A stretch of 64,000 nucleotides of DNA from Methylibium sp. Root1272 (GTDB lineage: Bacteria > Pseudomonadota > Gammaproteobacteria > Burkholderiales > Burkholderiaceae_C). This document shows positions 1-11,004 of the stretch, one piece after another. Below the pieces are notes generated by a model. The model searched no databases, was not told where the DNA came from, and saw nothing but the letters and a program-made list of their open reading frames with translations. The stretch is taken from positions 564,177 to 628,176 of the forward strand of contig NZ_LMDY01000013.1 in assembly GCF_001425905.1 (NCBI RefSeq), given 5' to 3'. Numbering within the stretch: the stretch's first letter is position 1; each line of letters starts with the position of its first letter. A program made the position numbers and the translations under genes.

Positions 1-2
1 GC

Positions 3-2348
<2,346 letters not shown>

Positions 2349-2446
2349 GTCGACGTTTAACGGCGACTTACATCTGAAGCATTCGACGCTGCAACCCGGC
2401 GCCACGCCTCGTGTCCAATCGATCGCCCGAAGGAGGACGATCGATC

Positions 2447-3028
2447 ATGGACGCAGCATCCCAAGCATCTGACAACACCGCCGGCGGCCTGCCGCGCTGG
2501 ATGTGGCTGGCCGGCGGCGCGGTCGCGCTGACCATTGCCGGAGTCGCCAGTGCGCTGGCTCTGCAGCAGCGCGCGCAGCCGGCGCCTGCGGCGGCGGCGG
2601 TCGCGCCTCCCGCCGAGGAGATCGTGTCGCCGGCGCCCAAGCCCGCGCGCGGCGTGGCCACGGGCCCGGCGGCTGCCAATGCGTCACCGGCAGCGCCGGC
2701 CTGTGCGCAGTGCGGTGTGGTCGAGTCGGTGCAGGCGGTGAAGGTCAAGGGCGAGGCCAGCGGCGTCGGCGCGGTCGCGGGCGGCGTGCTCGGCGGCGTG
2801 GTCGGCAACCAGTTTGGCGGCGGCAACGGCCGCACCGCGATGACCGTGCTCGGTGCGGTGGGCGGCGGCGTGGCCGGTCACGAGATCGAGAAGAACGTGA
2901 AGGCGAAGACGGTCTACAGCGTGCGCGTGCGCATGGAAGACGGCAGCCTGCGCACGCTGCAGCAGTCGCAGGCGCCGGCCGTCGGCGCCCGGGTCAAGGT
3001 CGACGGGTCGACGCTGCGCGCCGCCTGA
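2447..3028 (+). CDS. Glycine-zipper 2TM envelope protein (SlyB/17-kDa antigen-like)
   Basis: A 193-residue protein. A short N-terminal cytoplasmic part is followed by a hydrophobic segment (about residues 17-38), an Ala/Pro-rich linker, and a glycine-zipper region (about 105-150: repeated GxxxG in GGVLGGVVGNQFGGG and GAVGGGVAGHEI). This is typical of the glycine-zipper 2TM family of envelope proteins related to SlyB and the rickettsial 17-kDa antigen. The start at 2447 is chosen because a perfect AGGAGGAC ribosome-binding site sits 8 nt upstream; a GTG at 2411 in the same frame lacks one. There is no lipobox, so it is probably anchored by the N-terminal helix. The function is not established, beyond a likely envelope-integrity role. 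Confidence 0.85.
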   Translation: MDAASQASDNTAGGLPRWMWLAGGAVALTIAGVASALALQQRAQPAPAAAAVAPPAEEIVSPAPKPARGVATGPAAANASPAAPACAQCGVVESVQAVKVKGEASGVGAVAGGVLGGVVGNQFGGGNGRTAMTVLGAVGGGVAGHEIEKNVKAKTVYSVRVRMEDGSLRTLQQSQAPAVGARVKVDGSTLRAA

Positions 3029-3036
3029 GTGCGCGT

Positions 3037-3055
3037 CGGCCGGCGGCGCCGGCCG
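3037..3055. terminator. Hairpin between convergent genes
   Basis: Perfect inverted repeat CGGCCGGC-GGC-GCCGGCCG lying in the 28-bp gap between the glycine-zipper gene and the comM-like gene, which converge here. Only a short TT follows on the plus strand. Its position suggests a bidirectional terminator, but the missing U-tract keeps this tentative. Confidence 0.5.
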
Positions 3056-3056
3056 T

Positions 3057-4574
3057 TCAGCCTGCAGACAGCACGCGGCGGTACTGGATCGCTTCGGCCA
3101 TGTGGCCGACTCCGACGCGCTCGGCGCCCGCCAGGTCGGCGATGGTGCGCGCCACCCGCAGCAAGCGGTGTTGGCCGCGGGCCGACCAACCGAGCCGCAA
3201 CGACGTGGCCTGCATGAACTGCGCTGCACCGGGCTCGATCGCCACGTGCGCGTCGATGCCATTGCTGTCGAGGAGCGCGTTGCTGCAACCTTGGCGGCGG
3301 TGCTGCCGCTCGCGCGCCCGTGCGGCACGTTCGGCGACGACCCCGCTCGGCTCGCCGTCGGGGAGGGCCGCCAAGGCCTCGGGGGCGACCGCCGGCACCT
3401 CCACCTGCAGATCGATGCGGTCGAGCAGCGGGCCGCTGATTCGGCCCTGGTAACGAGCCACCACGTCGCTGGAGCAACGGCACGCTCTCAGGGTGGAGCC
3501 GGCGTGGCCGCAGGGACAGGGATTCATCGCCGCGATCAGCTGGAAGCGCGCGGGAAACTCGGCTTGGCGCGCGGCGCGCGAGATCGTGATGCGGCCCGTT
3601 TCCAGCGGCTCACGCAGTGCCTCCAGCGCGGCGCGAGGGAACTCCGGCCATTCGTCGAGGAACAGCACGCCGTGATGGGCCAGCGAGATCTCGCCCGGCC
3701 GCGGTGGTGACCCGCCGCCGACCAGCGCGGCTGACGAAGCACTGTGGTGCGGGGCGCGCAGCACGCGCTCGCGCCAGCGATCGGCTTCGAAGCGCCCCGC
3801 CAGGCTCAGCACGGCCGCGGACTCCAGCGCCTGTTCGTCGCTCAGCGGCGGCAGCAGGCTGGCGAAGCGCTGCGCCAGCATCGATTTGCCGGTCCCCGGC
3901 GGACCGACCAGCAGCACGCTGTGGTGACCCGCCGCCGCGACCTCGAGCGCTCGCTTGGCGGCGGATTGCCCCTTCACGTCGCGAAGCTCGCCCCACCGGG
4001 GTGCCGTCGGCGAGCGCGGCCAGGGCGCGGCCACCGGCAAGGCCTGCGCCGCATCGCCGGGCAGCAGGGCACTGACCACGTCGAGCAGGTGTCTGGCGGA
4101 GCGCACCTGCAGTCCTTCGATCAGTGCTGCCTCGCGCGCGCTCGGCTCCGGCAGCACCAGCGGGCGCGCTCGCCCCTCACGTCGCGCGGCCAGCGCCATC
4201 GCCAGCGCGCCCCGCACCGGTCGCAGGTCGCCGGCGAGCGACAACTCCCCGGCGAACTCCAGATCGGCCAGCCGCCCGGCGTCGATCTGGCCGCTGGCGG
4301 CCAAGATGCCCAGCGCGATCGGCAGGTCGAAGCGGCCCGACTCCTTGGGCAGATCGGCCGGCGCCAGATTGACCGTGATGCGCTGGTTGTGGGGAAACGC
4401 CAGACCGCTGTTCAGCAGCGCGGCACGGACCCGTTCGCGCGCCTCCTTGACTTCGGTATCGGCCAGGCCCACGAGCGTGAAGCTCGGCAGGCCGTTGGCC
4501 AGATGCACCTCGACGGTGACCTCGGGTGCATCGAGCCCGTCGAGGGCACGGCTGTGAACAACGGCGAGCGACAT
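3057..4574 (-). CDS. comM: YifB/ComM-family Mg-chelatase-like AAA+ ATPase
   Basis: A 505-residue protein matching the ComM/YifB family in length and layout. The N-terminal Lon-protease-like domain begins SLAVVHSRALDGLDAP. The AAA+ core has Walker A GPPGTGKSMLAQRF and a Walker B with LFLDEWPEF. A C-terminal Mg-chelatase subdomain follows, with the cysteine cluster MNPCPCGHAG. In naturally transformable bacteria ComM is a hexameric helicase that drives branch migration of incoming DNA during transformation. Here this is inferred from family membership. The start at 4574 matches the conserved family N-terminus; the frame is open further upstream but without family-like sequence. It faces away from glnK and is probably transcribed alone. 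Confidence 0.92.
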   Translation of the reverse strand: MSLAVVHSRALDGLDAPEVTVEVHLANGLPSFTLVGLADTEVKEARERVRAALLNSGLAFPHNQRITVNLAPADLPKESGRFDLPIALGILAASGQIDAGRLADLEFAGELSLAGDLRPVRGALAMALAARREGRARPLVLPEPSAREAALIEGLQVRSARHLLDVVSALLPGDAAQALPVAAPWPRSPTAPRWGELRDVKGQSAAKRALEVAAAGHHSVLLVGPPGTGKSMLAQRFASLLPPLSDEQALESAAVLSLAGRFEADRWRERVLRAPHHSASSAALVGGGSPPRPGEISLAHHGVLFLDEWPEFPRAALEALREPLETGRITISRAARQAEFPARFQLIAAMNPCPCGHAGSTLRACRCSSDVVARYQGRISGPLLDRIDLQVEVPAVAPEALAALPDGEPSGVVAERAARARERQHRRQGCSNALLDSNGIDAHVAIEPGAAQFMQATSLRLGWSARGQHRLLRVARTIADLAGAERVGVGHMAEAIQYRRVLSAG

Positions 4575-4642
4575 GTCCGATCGATCATGGCATTGCACCG
4601 CCGCCGCCACGAGCCCACCGAAGGGGGGCGACCCGTAGTTTG

Positions 4643-4657
4643 GCACCGCAGGAGTGC
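4643..4657. promoter_or_regulatory. NtrC-like enhancer site upstream of glnK
   Basis: GCACC-N5-AGTGC at 4643-4657 differs by one base from the NtrC dyad GCACC-N5-GGTGC. It sits inside a longer perfect inverted repeat, TTTGGCAC-N7-GTGCCAAA (4639-4661). It lies about 85 bp upstream of the sigma-54-type promoter of glnK, a usual distance for an NtrC enhancer. Confidence 0.7.
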
Positions 4658-4740
4658 CAAAAGTTTCAGACATCCCTGTTTTGGGGCGTTGCCGATACAA
4701 GCGTCCCCGGTTCGGCTCGCGACTCCCTGTTATGGCGCAG

Positions 4741-4756
4741 TGGCACAGAACCTGCT
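4741..4756 (+). promoter_or_regulatory. Sigma-54 (-24/-12) promoter of glnK-amtB
   Basis: TGGCAC-N5-CTGCT matches the sigma-54 consensus TGGCAC-N5-TTGCW with one mismatch, and the invariant GG and GC doublets are correctly spaced. The predicted transcript starts about 50 bp before the glnK ATG at 4820. With the NtrC-like dyad upstream, this predicts activation under nitrogen limitation. Confidence 0.8.
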
Positions 4757-4792
4757 GAGTCCTCTTCCGTGCTCTGAACCGAGACCTTGTAA

Positions 4793-5158
<366 letters not shown>

Positions 5159-5184
5159 GCGCTTTCAACAGGAACGAGACAAAC

Positions 5185-6708
5185 ATGAGAAAGCTCATTG
5201 CCTCCCTCGCCACATCGTTGGCGCTCGGCGTTGCGGTACTCGGCTTTGCCGACGTCGCGATGGCCCAGGAAGCCGCGTCGGCGCCCGCCGCTGCCGCGGT
5301 GGTCGAAGCGGCGTCTGCCGCTGCACCCGCTGCCGAAGCCTCGGCACCCGAAGCCGCGGCTGCCGCAGCGCCGGTGCCCAACAAGGGCGACGTCGCGTGG
5401 ATGCTGGTGTCCACGCTGCTGGTCATCATGATGTCGATCCCCGGCCTGGCGCTGTTCTACGGCGGCCTGGTGCGCAGCAAGAACATGCTGTCGGTGCTGA
5501 TGCAGGTCTTCGTGGTGTTCTCGCTGATCAGCGTGCTGTGGTTCATCTACGGCTACAGCCTGGCGTTCACCGAAGGAAATGCCTTCATCGGCGGCTTCGA
5601 CCGGCTGTTCCTGAAGGGCGTGTTCGATCCCGCCACCGGCGCGTTCGCGATGGGTGCCACCTTCAGCAAGGGCGTGGTCATTCCCGAGATCGTGTTCGTC
5701 GCCTTCCAGGCCACGTTCGCGGCCATCACCTGCGGGCTGATCGTCGGCGCGTTCGCCGAGCGCATCAAGTTCAGCGCGGTGCTGCTGTTCGTCACGCTGT
5801 GGTTCACCTTCAGCTACGCACCGATCGCGCACATGGTGTGGTACTGGATGGGTCCGGACGCCTACACCGGCAAGGAAGTGGTCGACGCGATGAACGGCAA
5901 GGCCGGCCAGATCTGGCAGTGGGGCGCGCTGGACTTCGCAGGCGGCACCGTGGTGCACATCAACGCCGCAGTGGCGGGCCTGGTGGGTGCCTACATGGTC
6001 GGCAAGCGCATCGGCTACGGCAAGGAGGCTTTCACGCCGCACTCGCTGACGCTGACGATGGTCGGTGCCTCGCTGCTGTGGGTGGGTTGGTTCGGCTTCA
6101 ACGCGGGCTCCGCGCTGGAAGCCGGCAACAGCGCCGCGCTGGCCTTCCTGAACACCTTCTCGGCCACGGCCTGCGCCGTGCTGGCCTGGTGTATTGGTGA
6201 GTCGCTGTTCAAGGGCAAGGCCTCGATGCTGGGTGCGGCTTCGGGTGCGGTGGCCGGTCTGGTGGCCATCACGCCGGCGGCCGGCAACGTCGGCATCGTC
6301 GGCGCCATGGTGATCGGCCTGATCGCCGGCTTCGCCTGCCTGTGGGGTGTCAGCGGCCTGAAGAAGCTGCTGGGCGCGGACGACTCGCTCGACGTGTTCG
6401 GCGTCCACGGCGTTGGCGGCATCGTCGGTGCGCTGCTGACCGGCGTGTTCAACTCGCCGGCCCTCGGTGGCCCGGGCTATGTGACCGACTGGGTCACGGT
6501 CAGTGTGATCTCCGCGGCCGACTACTCGATCGCCTCGCAGGTGTGGATCCAGGCCAAGGCCGTGCTGCTGACCATCGTCTGGTCGGGTGTGGTCTCGGTG
6601 GTGGCCTACAAGATCACCGACCTGGTGATCGGTCTGCGCGTCAGCGAAGATGCCGAGCGCGAAGGCCTCGACATCACCTCGCACGGCGAAACCGCGTACC
6701 ACAAGTGA
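5185..6708 (+). CDS. amtB: Ammonium transporter AmtB with cleavable N-terminus
   Basis: A 507-residue ammonium channel of the Amt/Rh family. Residues 1-27 look like a signal peptide ending AMA-QEA. They are followed by an Ala/Pro/Glu-rich stretch to about residue 65, then about eleven membrane segments. The twin pore histidines are present (His216 in YAPIAHMVW, His408 in DVFGVHGVGG). The channel is longer than E. coli AmtB mainly because of the low-complexity N-terminal extension. It forms an operon with glnK, the P-II protein expected to gate it. Transcription ends at a strong terminator just downstream. Confidence 0.95.
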   Translation: MRKLIASLATSLALGVAVLGFADVAMAQEAASAPAAAAVVEAASAAAPAAEASAPEAAAAAAPVPNKGDVAWMLVSTLLVIMMSIPGLALFYGGLVRSKNMLSVLMQVFVVFSLISVLWFIYGYSLAFTEGNAFIGGFDRLFLKGVFDPATGAFAMGATFSKGVVIPEIVFVAFQATFAAITCGLIVGAFAERIKFSAVLLFVTLWFTFSYAPIAHMVWYWMGPDAYTGKEVVDAMNGKAGQIWQWGALDFAGGTVVHINAAVAGLVGAYMVGKRIGYGKEAFTPHSLTLTMVGASLLWVGWFGFNAGSALEAGNSAALAFLNTFSATACAVLAWCIGESLFKGKASMLGAASGAVAGLVAITPAAGNVGIVGAMVIGLIAGFACLWGVSGLKKLLGADDSLDVFGVHGVGGIVGALLTGVFNSPALGGPGYVTDWVTVSVISAADYSIASQVWIQAKAVLLTIVWSGVVSVVAYKITDLVIGLRVSEDAEREGLDITSHGETAYHK

Positions 6709-6764
6709 TCTTTCCGTGAGCGGTTCCTGCACGGGCCCAGGCCCGTGGGGACCGCCCACTGCCC

Positions 6765-6789
6765 AGGCCGCCTTCGGGCGGCCTTTTTT
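6765..6789 (+). terminator. Rho-independent terminator of glnK-amtB
   Basis: Eight-base-pair stem AGGCCGCC-TTCG-GGCGGCCT with a stable UUCG tetraloop, running into a T6 tract. A second inverted repeat (ACGGGCC-CA-GGCCCGT, 6731-6746) lies just upstream. Confidence 0.93.
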
Positions 6790-6865
6790 CATTCCGGGCT
6801 TGCAAGCCGCACGCGAACCGCCACCTGCCTAGAATTCCGGTTCCCGTTACGCCAAAGGCTGCTCC

Positions 6866-8161
6866 ATGGTCCCCCATCTCATCACCGCCCTGAACGGACC
6901 GATCAACGAACTGGAGCAGCGCATCCTCGAATCCATGCCGGCGATCGAGCGCTGGTTCCGGCTCGAGTGGATGGAGCACACGCCACCGTTCTACAGCTCG
7001 GTCGACGTGCGCAATGCCGGCTTCAAGCTGGCGCCGGTCGACACCAACCTCTACCCCGGCGGCTTCAACAACCTCACGCCCGAGATGCTGCCGCTGGCGG
7101 TTCAGGCGGCCATGGCGGCGATCGAGAAGATCTGTCCCGAGGCGAAGAACCTGCTGCTGATCCCGGAAAAGCACACCCGCAACACCTTCTACCTGATGAA
7201 CGTGCAGCGGCTGGTGCAGATCTTCGGCGCGGCCGGGCTGAACGTACGGTTGGGGACGCTGGACGACAGCATCAAGGAGCCGACGCGCCTGGCGCTGCCC
7301 GACGGATCCGAGCTGACGCTCGAGCCGCTGCTGCGCAGCAAGCGCCGCCTGGGGTTGAAGGACTTCGACCCCTGCACCATCCTGCTCAACAACGACCTGT
7401 CCGCGGGCATCCCGAAGGTGCTCGAAGGCCTGCACGAGCAGTACCTGCTGCCGCCGCTGCACGCTGGCTGGGCGGTGCGGCGCAAGAGCCAGCACTTCCA
7501 GGCCTACGAGGAGGTCGCGAAGAAGTTCGCCAAGCTGCTGGGCATGGATCCGTGGCTGATCAACCCGATGTTCGCCAAGTGCGGCAAGGTCAACTTCCAG
7601 GACGGCACCGGCCAGGAGTGCGTGCAGAGCCACGCCGACGCGCTGCTGGGGAAGATCCGTCGCAAGTACAAGGAGTACGGCATCCAGGAGAAGCCCTTCG
7701 TCATCGTGAAGGCCGACGCCGGCACCTACGGCATGGGCATCATGACGGTGCGCGATGCGAAGGACCTGGACGAGCTGAACCGCAAGGCGCGCAACAAGAT
7801 GAGCGTCATCAAGGACGGCCAGGAGGTCTCCGAGGTGATCATCCAGGAAGGCGTGCCGACCTACGAGCGCATGAACGACGCCGTGGCCGAGCCGGTGGTC
7901 TACATGATCGACCGCTACGTGGTCGGCGGCTTCTACCGCGTGCACGCCGAGCGCGGCATCGACGAGAACCTCAACTCGCCCGGTGCGAGCTTCGTGCCGC
8001 TGGCTTTCGCCGAGAGCCACCACCTGCCTCGGCCTGGCGAGAAGCCCGGCGCCAGTGCACCGAACCGGTTCTACATGTACGGCGTGATCGGGCGGCTGGC
8101 GATGCTCGGGGCCAGCTACGAACTCGAGGCGACCGACCCGGACGCCGAGGTCTACGAGTAA
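6866..8161 (+). CDS. gshA: Glutamate-cysteine ligase (short proteobacterial type)
   Basis: A 431-residue enzyme of the glutamate-cysteine ligase type found in beta- and some gamma-proteobacteria, distinct from the longer E. coli-type GshA. It makes gamma-glutamylcysteine, the first step of glutathione synthesis, in the cytoplasm. Recognisable stretches are the N-terminal PVDTNLYPGGFNNL, the central FVIVKADAGTYGMGI (ATP-grasp-like nucleotide-binding loop) and the C-terminal NRFYMYGVIGRLA. Its usual partner gshB lies 8 kb downstream on the same strand rather than next door, separated by kup and a catabolic-looking gene set. Confidence 0.92.
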   Translation: MVPHLITALNGPINELEQRILESMPAIERWFRLEWMEHTPPFYSSVDVRNAGFKLAPVDTNLYPGGFNNLTPEMLPLAVQAAMAAIEKICPEAKNLLLIPEKHTRNTFYLMNVQRLVQIFGAAGLNVRLGTLDDSIKEPTRLALPDGSELTLEPLLRSKRRLGLKDFDPCTILLNNDLSAGIPKVLEGLHEQYLLPPLHAGWAVRRKSQHFQAYEEVAKKFAKLLGMDPWLINPMFAKCGKVNFQDGTGQECVQSHADALLGKIRRKYKEYGIQEKPFVIVKADAGTYGMGIMTVRDAKDLDELNRKARNKMSVIKDGQEVSEVIIQEGVPTYERMNDAVAEPVVYMIDRYVVGGFYRVHAERGIDENLNSPGASFVPLAFAESHHLPRPGEKPGASAPNRFYMYGVIGRLAMLGASYELEATDPDAEVYE

Positions 8162-8257
8162 GGGCCGGTCGGCCGCCTTCGCGCGGCCCTGCGGGACGCA
8201 AACGCGTTGCTGCGTCGCAACAAAGCCGTCGCACCAAGCGCCGGGTGGCAGCGCAGA

Positions 8258-10177
8258 ATGGTGGCCCCGCCGACCCCCCTTGCCCGTTTCGTGCAATCCC
8301 GACCTTCCGACCCGCCGACCGGCTCCAAGCTGGCGGCCCTGACCCTCGGCGCTGTCGGCGTCGTCTACGGCGATATCGGGACCAGCCCGCTGTATGCGCT
8401 GAAGGAGGTTTTCGCGCACGGGCGCATCGACATCACGCCGGACAACATCTACGGCATCCTGTCGCTGGTGGTGTGGACGCTGACGGTCATCGTCTCGCTC
8501 AAGTACGTGCTGCTGATCCTGCGCGCCGACAACAACGGCGAGGGCGGCCTGATCGCGATGCTGGCGCTGGCCTCGACCGCTGTGAAGCATCGGCCTGCGC
8601 TGCGGCGGCGCTTGCTGATCCTCGGCGTGTTCGGCACCGCGATCTTTTTCGGCGACGGCGTGATCACGCCGGCGATCTCGGTGCTGTCGGCGGTCGAGGG
8701 CCTGGAAGTGGCCGCGCCCGGCCTGCACCGCTACGTCGTGCCGCTGACGCTGGTGGTGCTGACGCTGCTGTTCGCCGCACAGCGCTTCGGCACCGGCGGC
8801 ATCGGCAAGTTCTTCGGCCCGGTGACGGCCGTGTGGTTCATCGTGCTGGCGCTGCTCGGCGTGGTGCACATCGTCGAGAACCCGGCGGTGCTGGCCGCGC
8901 TGAGCCCGCACTACGCCCTCACCTTCATGTGGCAGCACCCCGGCACGGCCTTCGTGTCGCTCGGCGCCGTGGTGCTGTGCGTGACCGGGGCCGAGGCGCT
9001 GTATGCGGACATGGGCCACTTCGGCAAGCGGCCGATCCGCCTTGCGTGGTTCAGCCTGGTGATGCCGGCGCTGATGATCAACTACTTCGGCCAGGGCGCG
9101 ATGCTGCTGCAGCGGCCGGAGACGGTGAAGAACCCGTTCTACGAAATGGCGCCGGAGTGGGCGCTGTATCCGCTGATCGTGCTGGCCACGCTGGCGACGG
9201 TGATCGCTTCGCAGGCGCTGATCACCGCCGCCTTCTCGGTCACCAAGCAGGCCATCCAGCTCGGCTACTTCCCGCGGCTGCGCGTCACCCACACCTCGGT
9301 CAAGGAGACCGGCCAGATCTATGTGCCGTTTGTCAACTGGGGCCTGTACGTCAGCATCGTGCTCGCCGTCGTGACCTTCGGCTCCAGCAGCAAGCTCGCC
9401 TCGGCCTACGGCATCGCCGTCACGACCGACATGCTCATCACGACGACGATGACCTTCTTCGTGATCCGCTACAGCTGGAAGTACCCGTGGGCGCTGTGCG
9501 TGGCAGCCACCGGTTTCTTCTTCATCGTGGATGCACTGTTCTTCGCGGCCAACGCGATCAAGATCCTCGACGGTGGCTGGTTCCCGCTGGCGATCGGTGC
9601 GGCGATGTTCACGCTGATGATGACCTGGAAGCAGGGTCGCCGACTGATGAGCGAACGCCTGCGCGAGGAGGCGATCGACCTGAAGAGCTTCCTGGAGTCG
9701 GTGTTCATCAGCCCGCCGACGAGGGTCGCGGGAACGGCCGTGTTCCTGGCGGCCGAGCAAGGCAGCACGCCCAATGCGCTGCTGCACAACCTCAAGCACA
9801 ACAAGGTGCTGCATGAGCAGAACCTGTTCGTCACCGTCAGGCACCACGAGGTGCCGTGGATCCCGTTCAGCAAGCGCTGCGAGATCGAGTCGTTGGGCCA
9901 CTGCTGCTGGCAGGTGACGCTGAATTTCGGATTCAAGAACGAGCCCGACGTGCCCGAGGCCCTGGCCTTGCTGAGGGGCCGCGGCGTGCAGCTCGACGAC
10001 ATGGAGACCAGCTACTTCCTGTCGCGCGACATCGTGATCCCCACCATCGGCAAAGGCATGGCCATCTGGCGCGAGAAGCTGTTCTGCAGCATGCACCGCA
10101 ACGCGGCCGCGGCGGCGGACTTCCTGAATCTGCCGACCAACCGCGTCGTGGAGCTGGGCTCGAAGGTCGAGATCTGA
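8258..10177 (+). CDS. kup: Low-affinity potassium uptake protein Kup
   Basis: A 639-residue K+/H+ symporter of the KUP/HAK/KT family. The family signature [17 protein letters not shown] is near the N-terminus, about twelve membrane segments follow to roughly residue 460, and the C-terminal domain is cytoplasmic. The ATG at 8258 is used because it gives a normal-length N-terminus; an in-frame TTG at 8207 would add 17 residues. No convincing ribosome-binding site is seen for either. It follows gshA by 96 bp and may be cotranscribed. It converges with the tetR-like gene. Confidence 0.92.
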   Translation: MVAPPTPLARFVQSRPSDPPTGSKLAALTLGAVGVVYGDIGTSPLYALKEVFAHGRIDITPDNIYGILSLVVWTLTVIVSLKYVLLILRADNNGEGGLIAMLALASTAVKHRPALRRRLLILGVFGTAIFFGDGVITPAISVLSAVEGLEVAAPGLHRYVVPLTLVVLTLLFAAQRFGTGGIGKFFGPVTAVWFIVLALLGVVHIVENPAVLAALSPHYALTFMWQHPGTAFVSLGAVVLCVTGAEALYADMGHFGKRPIRLAWFSLVMPALMINYFGQGAMLLQRPETVKNPFYEMAPEWALYPLIVLATLATVIASQALITAAFSVTKQAIQLGYFPRLRVTHTSVKETGQIYVPFVNWGLYVSIVLAVVTFGSSSKLASAYGIAVTTDMLITTTMTFFVIRYSWKYPWALCVAATGFFFIVDALFFAANAIKILDGGWFPLAIGAAMFTLMMTWKQGRRLMSERLREEAIDLKSFLESVFISPPTRVAGTAVFLAAEQGSTPNALLHNLKHNKVLHEQNLFVTVRHHEVPWIPFSKRCEIESLGHCCWQVTLNFGFKNEPDVPEALALLRGRGVQLDDMETSYFLSRDIVIPTIGKGMAIWREKLFCSMHRNAAAAADFLNLPTNRVVELGSKVEI

Positions 10178-10210
10178 GCGACCCGAGCTCGCGCTGCGCG
10201 CCGGGCTGAA

Positions 10211-10834
10211 CTACTGCAGGCGCGTCGGCGCGCCGACCAACTGCGCCACCACCAGCCGCACGTTCTTCTGCAGCGACGAGATCGCCTGCCGGTCGCCGGA
10301 CAGGTGCTTCAGCAGACACTGCTGGAACAGCCCGTCGAAGGTCGCGTAGATCACGCTGGCGGGCAGCCGCAGCGGCTCGCCAGCGAGTTCGGCGAAGCGC
10401 GACATCACGCGCCACATCATCTTCTCCAGGCTCTTGTCGATCTCCGCCACGTCGGTGCGGAAGCCCTCGTCGAACAGCGACTGCGCACGCAGGTCGTACC
10501 AGAGACGGTGCAGCGGTGCCTCCCGGCGCACCGTCTCGCCCAGCACGGCGAGGAAGCCCGACATCAGCTCGTCGAAGCTGGTCGCCTCCGCGGTGACCTT
10601 GTCGTAGCGCACGACGCAGCGCGCCTTGTACTGGCGCATGCTGCACAGGATCAGGTCGAGCTTGTCCTTGAAATAGTAGTGCAGCACGCCGTGCGAGAAC
10701 TCCGATTTCTGCGCGATCTCGCGCAGGCTGGTGCGTGCGTAGCCCAACTCGGCCAGGGCCTGCAACGCGGCCGCGCCGAGTTCGGCGCGACGCTCGGCGA
10801 ACTTGTCGATGCGGGGAGAGGCGATGCGGGGCAT
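10211..10834 (-). CDS. TetR/AcrR-family transcriptional regulator
   Basis: A 207-residue TetR-type repressor. The N-terminal helix-turn-helix spans about residues 15-60 (the stretch TSLREIAQKSEFSHGVLHYY is the recognition region), followed by an all-helical ligand-binding domain. It is transcribed away from the saccharopine-dehydrogenase-like/acyl-CoA ligase/thiolase genes. Two matching dyads in the intergenic region fit autoregulation plus control of that set. The acyl-CoA genes suggest an acyl-CoA or related carboxylate as ligand, which is inference. The start at 10834 was chosen over an upstream in-frame ATG because homologues begin near this point. Confidence 0.88.
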   Translation of the reverse strand: MPRIASPRIDKFAERRAELGAAALQALAELGYARTSLREIAQKSEFSHGVLHYYFKDKLDLILCSMRQYKARCVVRYDKVTAEATSFDELMSGFLAVLGETVRREAPLHRLWYDLRAQSLFDEGFRTDVAEIDKSLEKMMWRVMSRFAELAGEPLRLPASVIYATFDGLFQQCLLKHLSGDRQAISSLQKNVRLVVAQLVGAPTRLQ

Positions 10835-10912
10835 GGGGTCGATGCGGATTGAGCGCGGGTGCCGCTCAAGATAGCACACCGCACATGCTGCTCGATAGCC
10901 GGAACAGAAGAT

Positions 10913-10950
10913 CTTGACAACTGTCCAAAAAATACTTGACGCTTGTCAAG
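10913..10950. promoter_or_regulatory. Twin operator dyads in tetR intergenic region
   Basis: The dyad CTTGAC-N4-GTCAAG (10935-10950) is perfect. A second copy, CTTGAC-N4-GTCCAA (10913-10928), is imperfect and starts exactly 22 bp earlier, about two helical turns. Both lie between the divergent TetR gene and the gene at 11005. These are probable TetR operators. Confidence 0.65.
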
Positions 10951-10964
10951 GCGACTTCTAGCAT
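10936..10964 (+). promoter_or_regulatory. Candidate sigma-70 promoter for the acyl-CoA gene set
   Basis: TTGACG (-35, 10936-10941), 17-bp spacer, TAGCAT (-10, 10959-10964). The -35 box lies inside the perfect operator dyad, so a bound repressor would block RNA polymerase. The gene start is at 11005. Confidence 0.5.
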
Positions 10965-11004
10965 GCATCGAACGGTCGGCCTCCACGACCGACGAGGAGA
11001 CAGC

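Noticed and set aside
6674-10096. Very long open frame (over 1,100 codons) on the minus strand opposite amtB, gshA and kup
   Set aside because: It is a GC-driven antisense shadow: low-complexity His/Arg/Gln/Asp-rich translation, no family features, and fully opposite well-supported genes.
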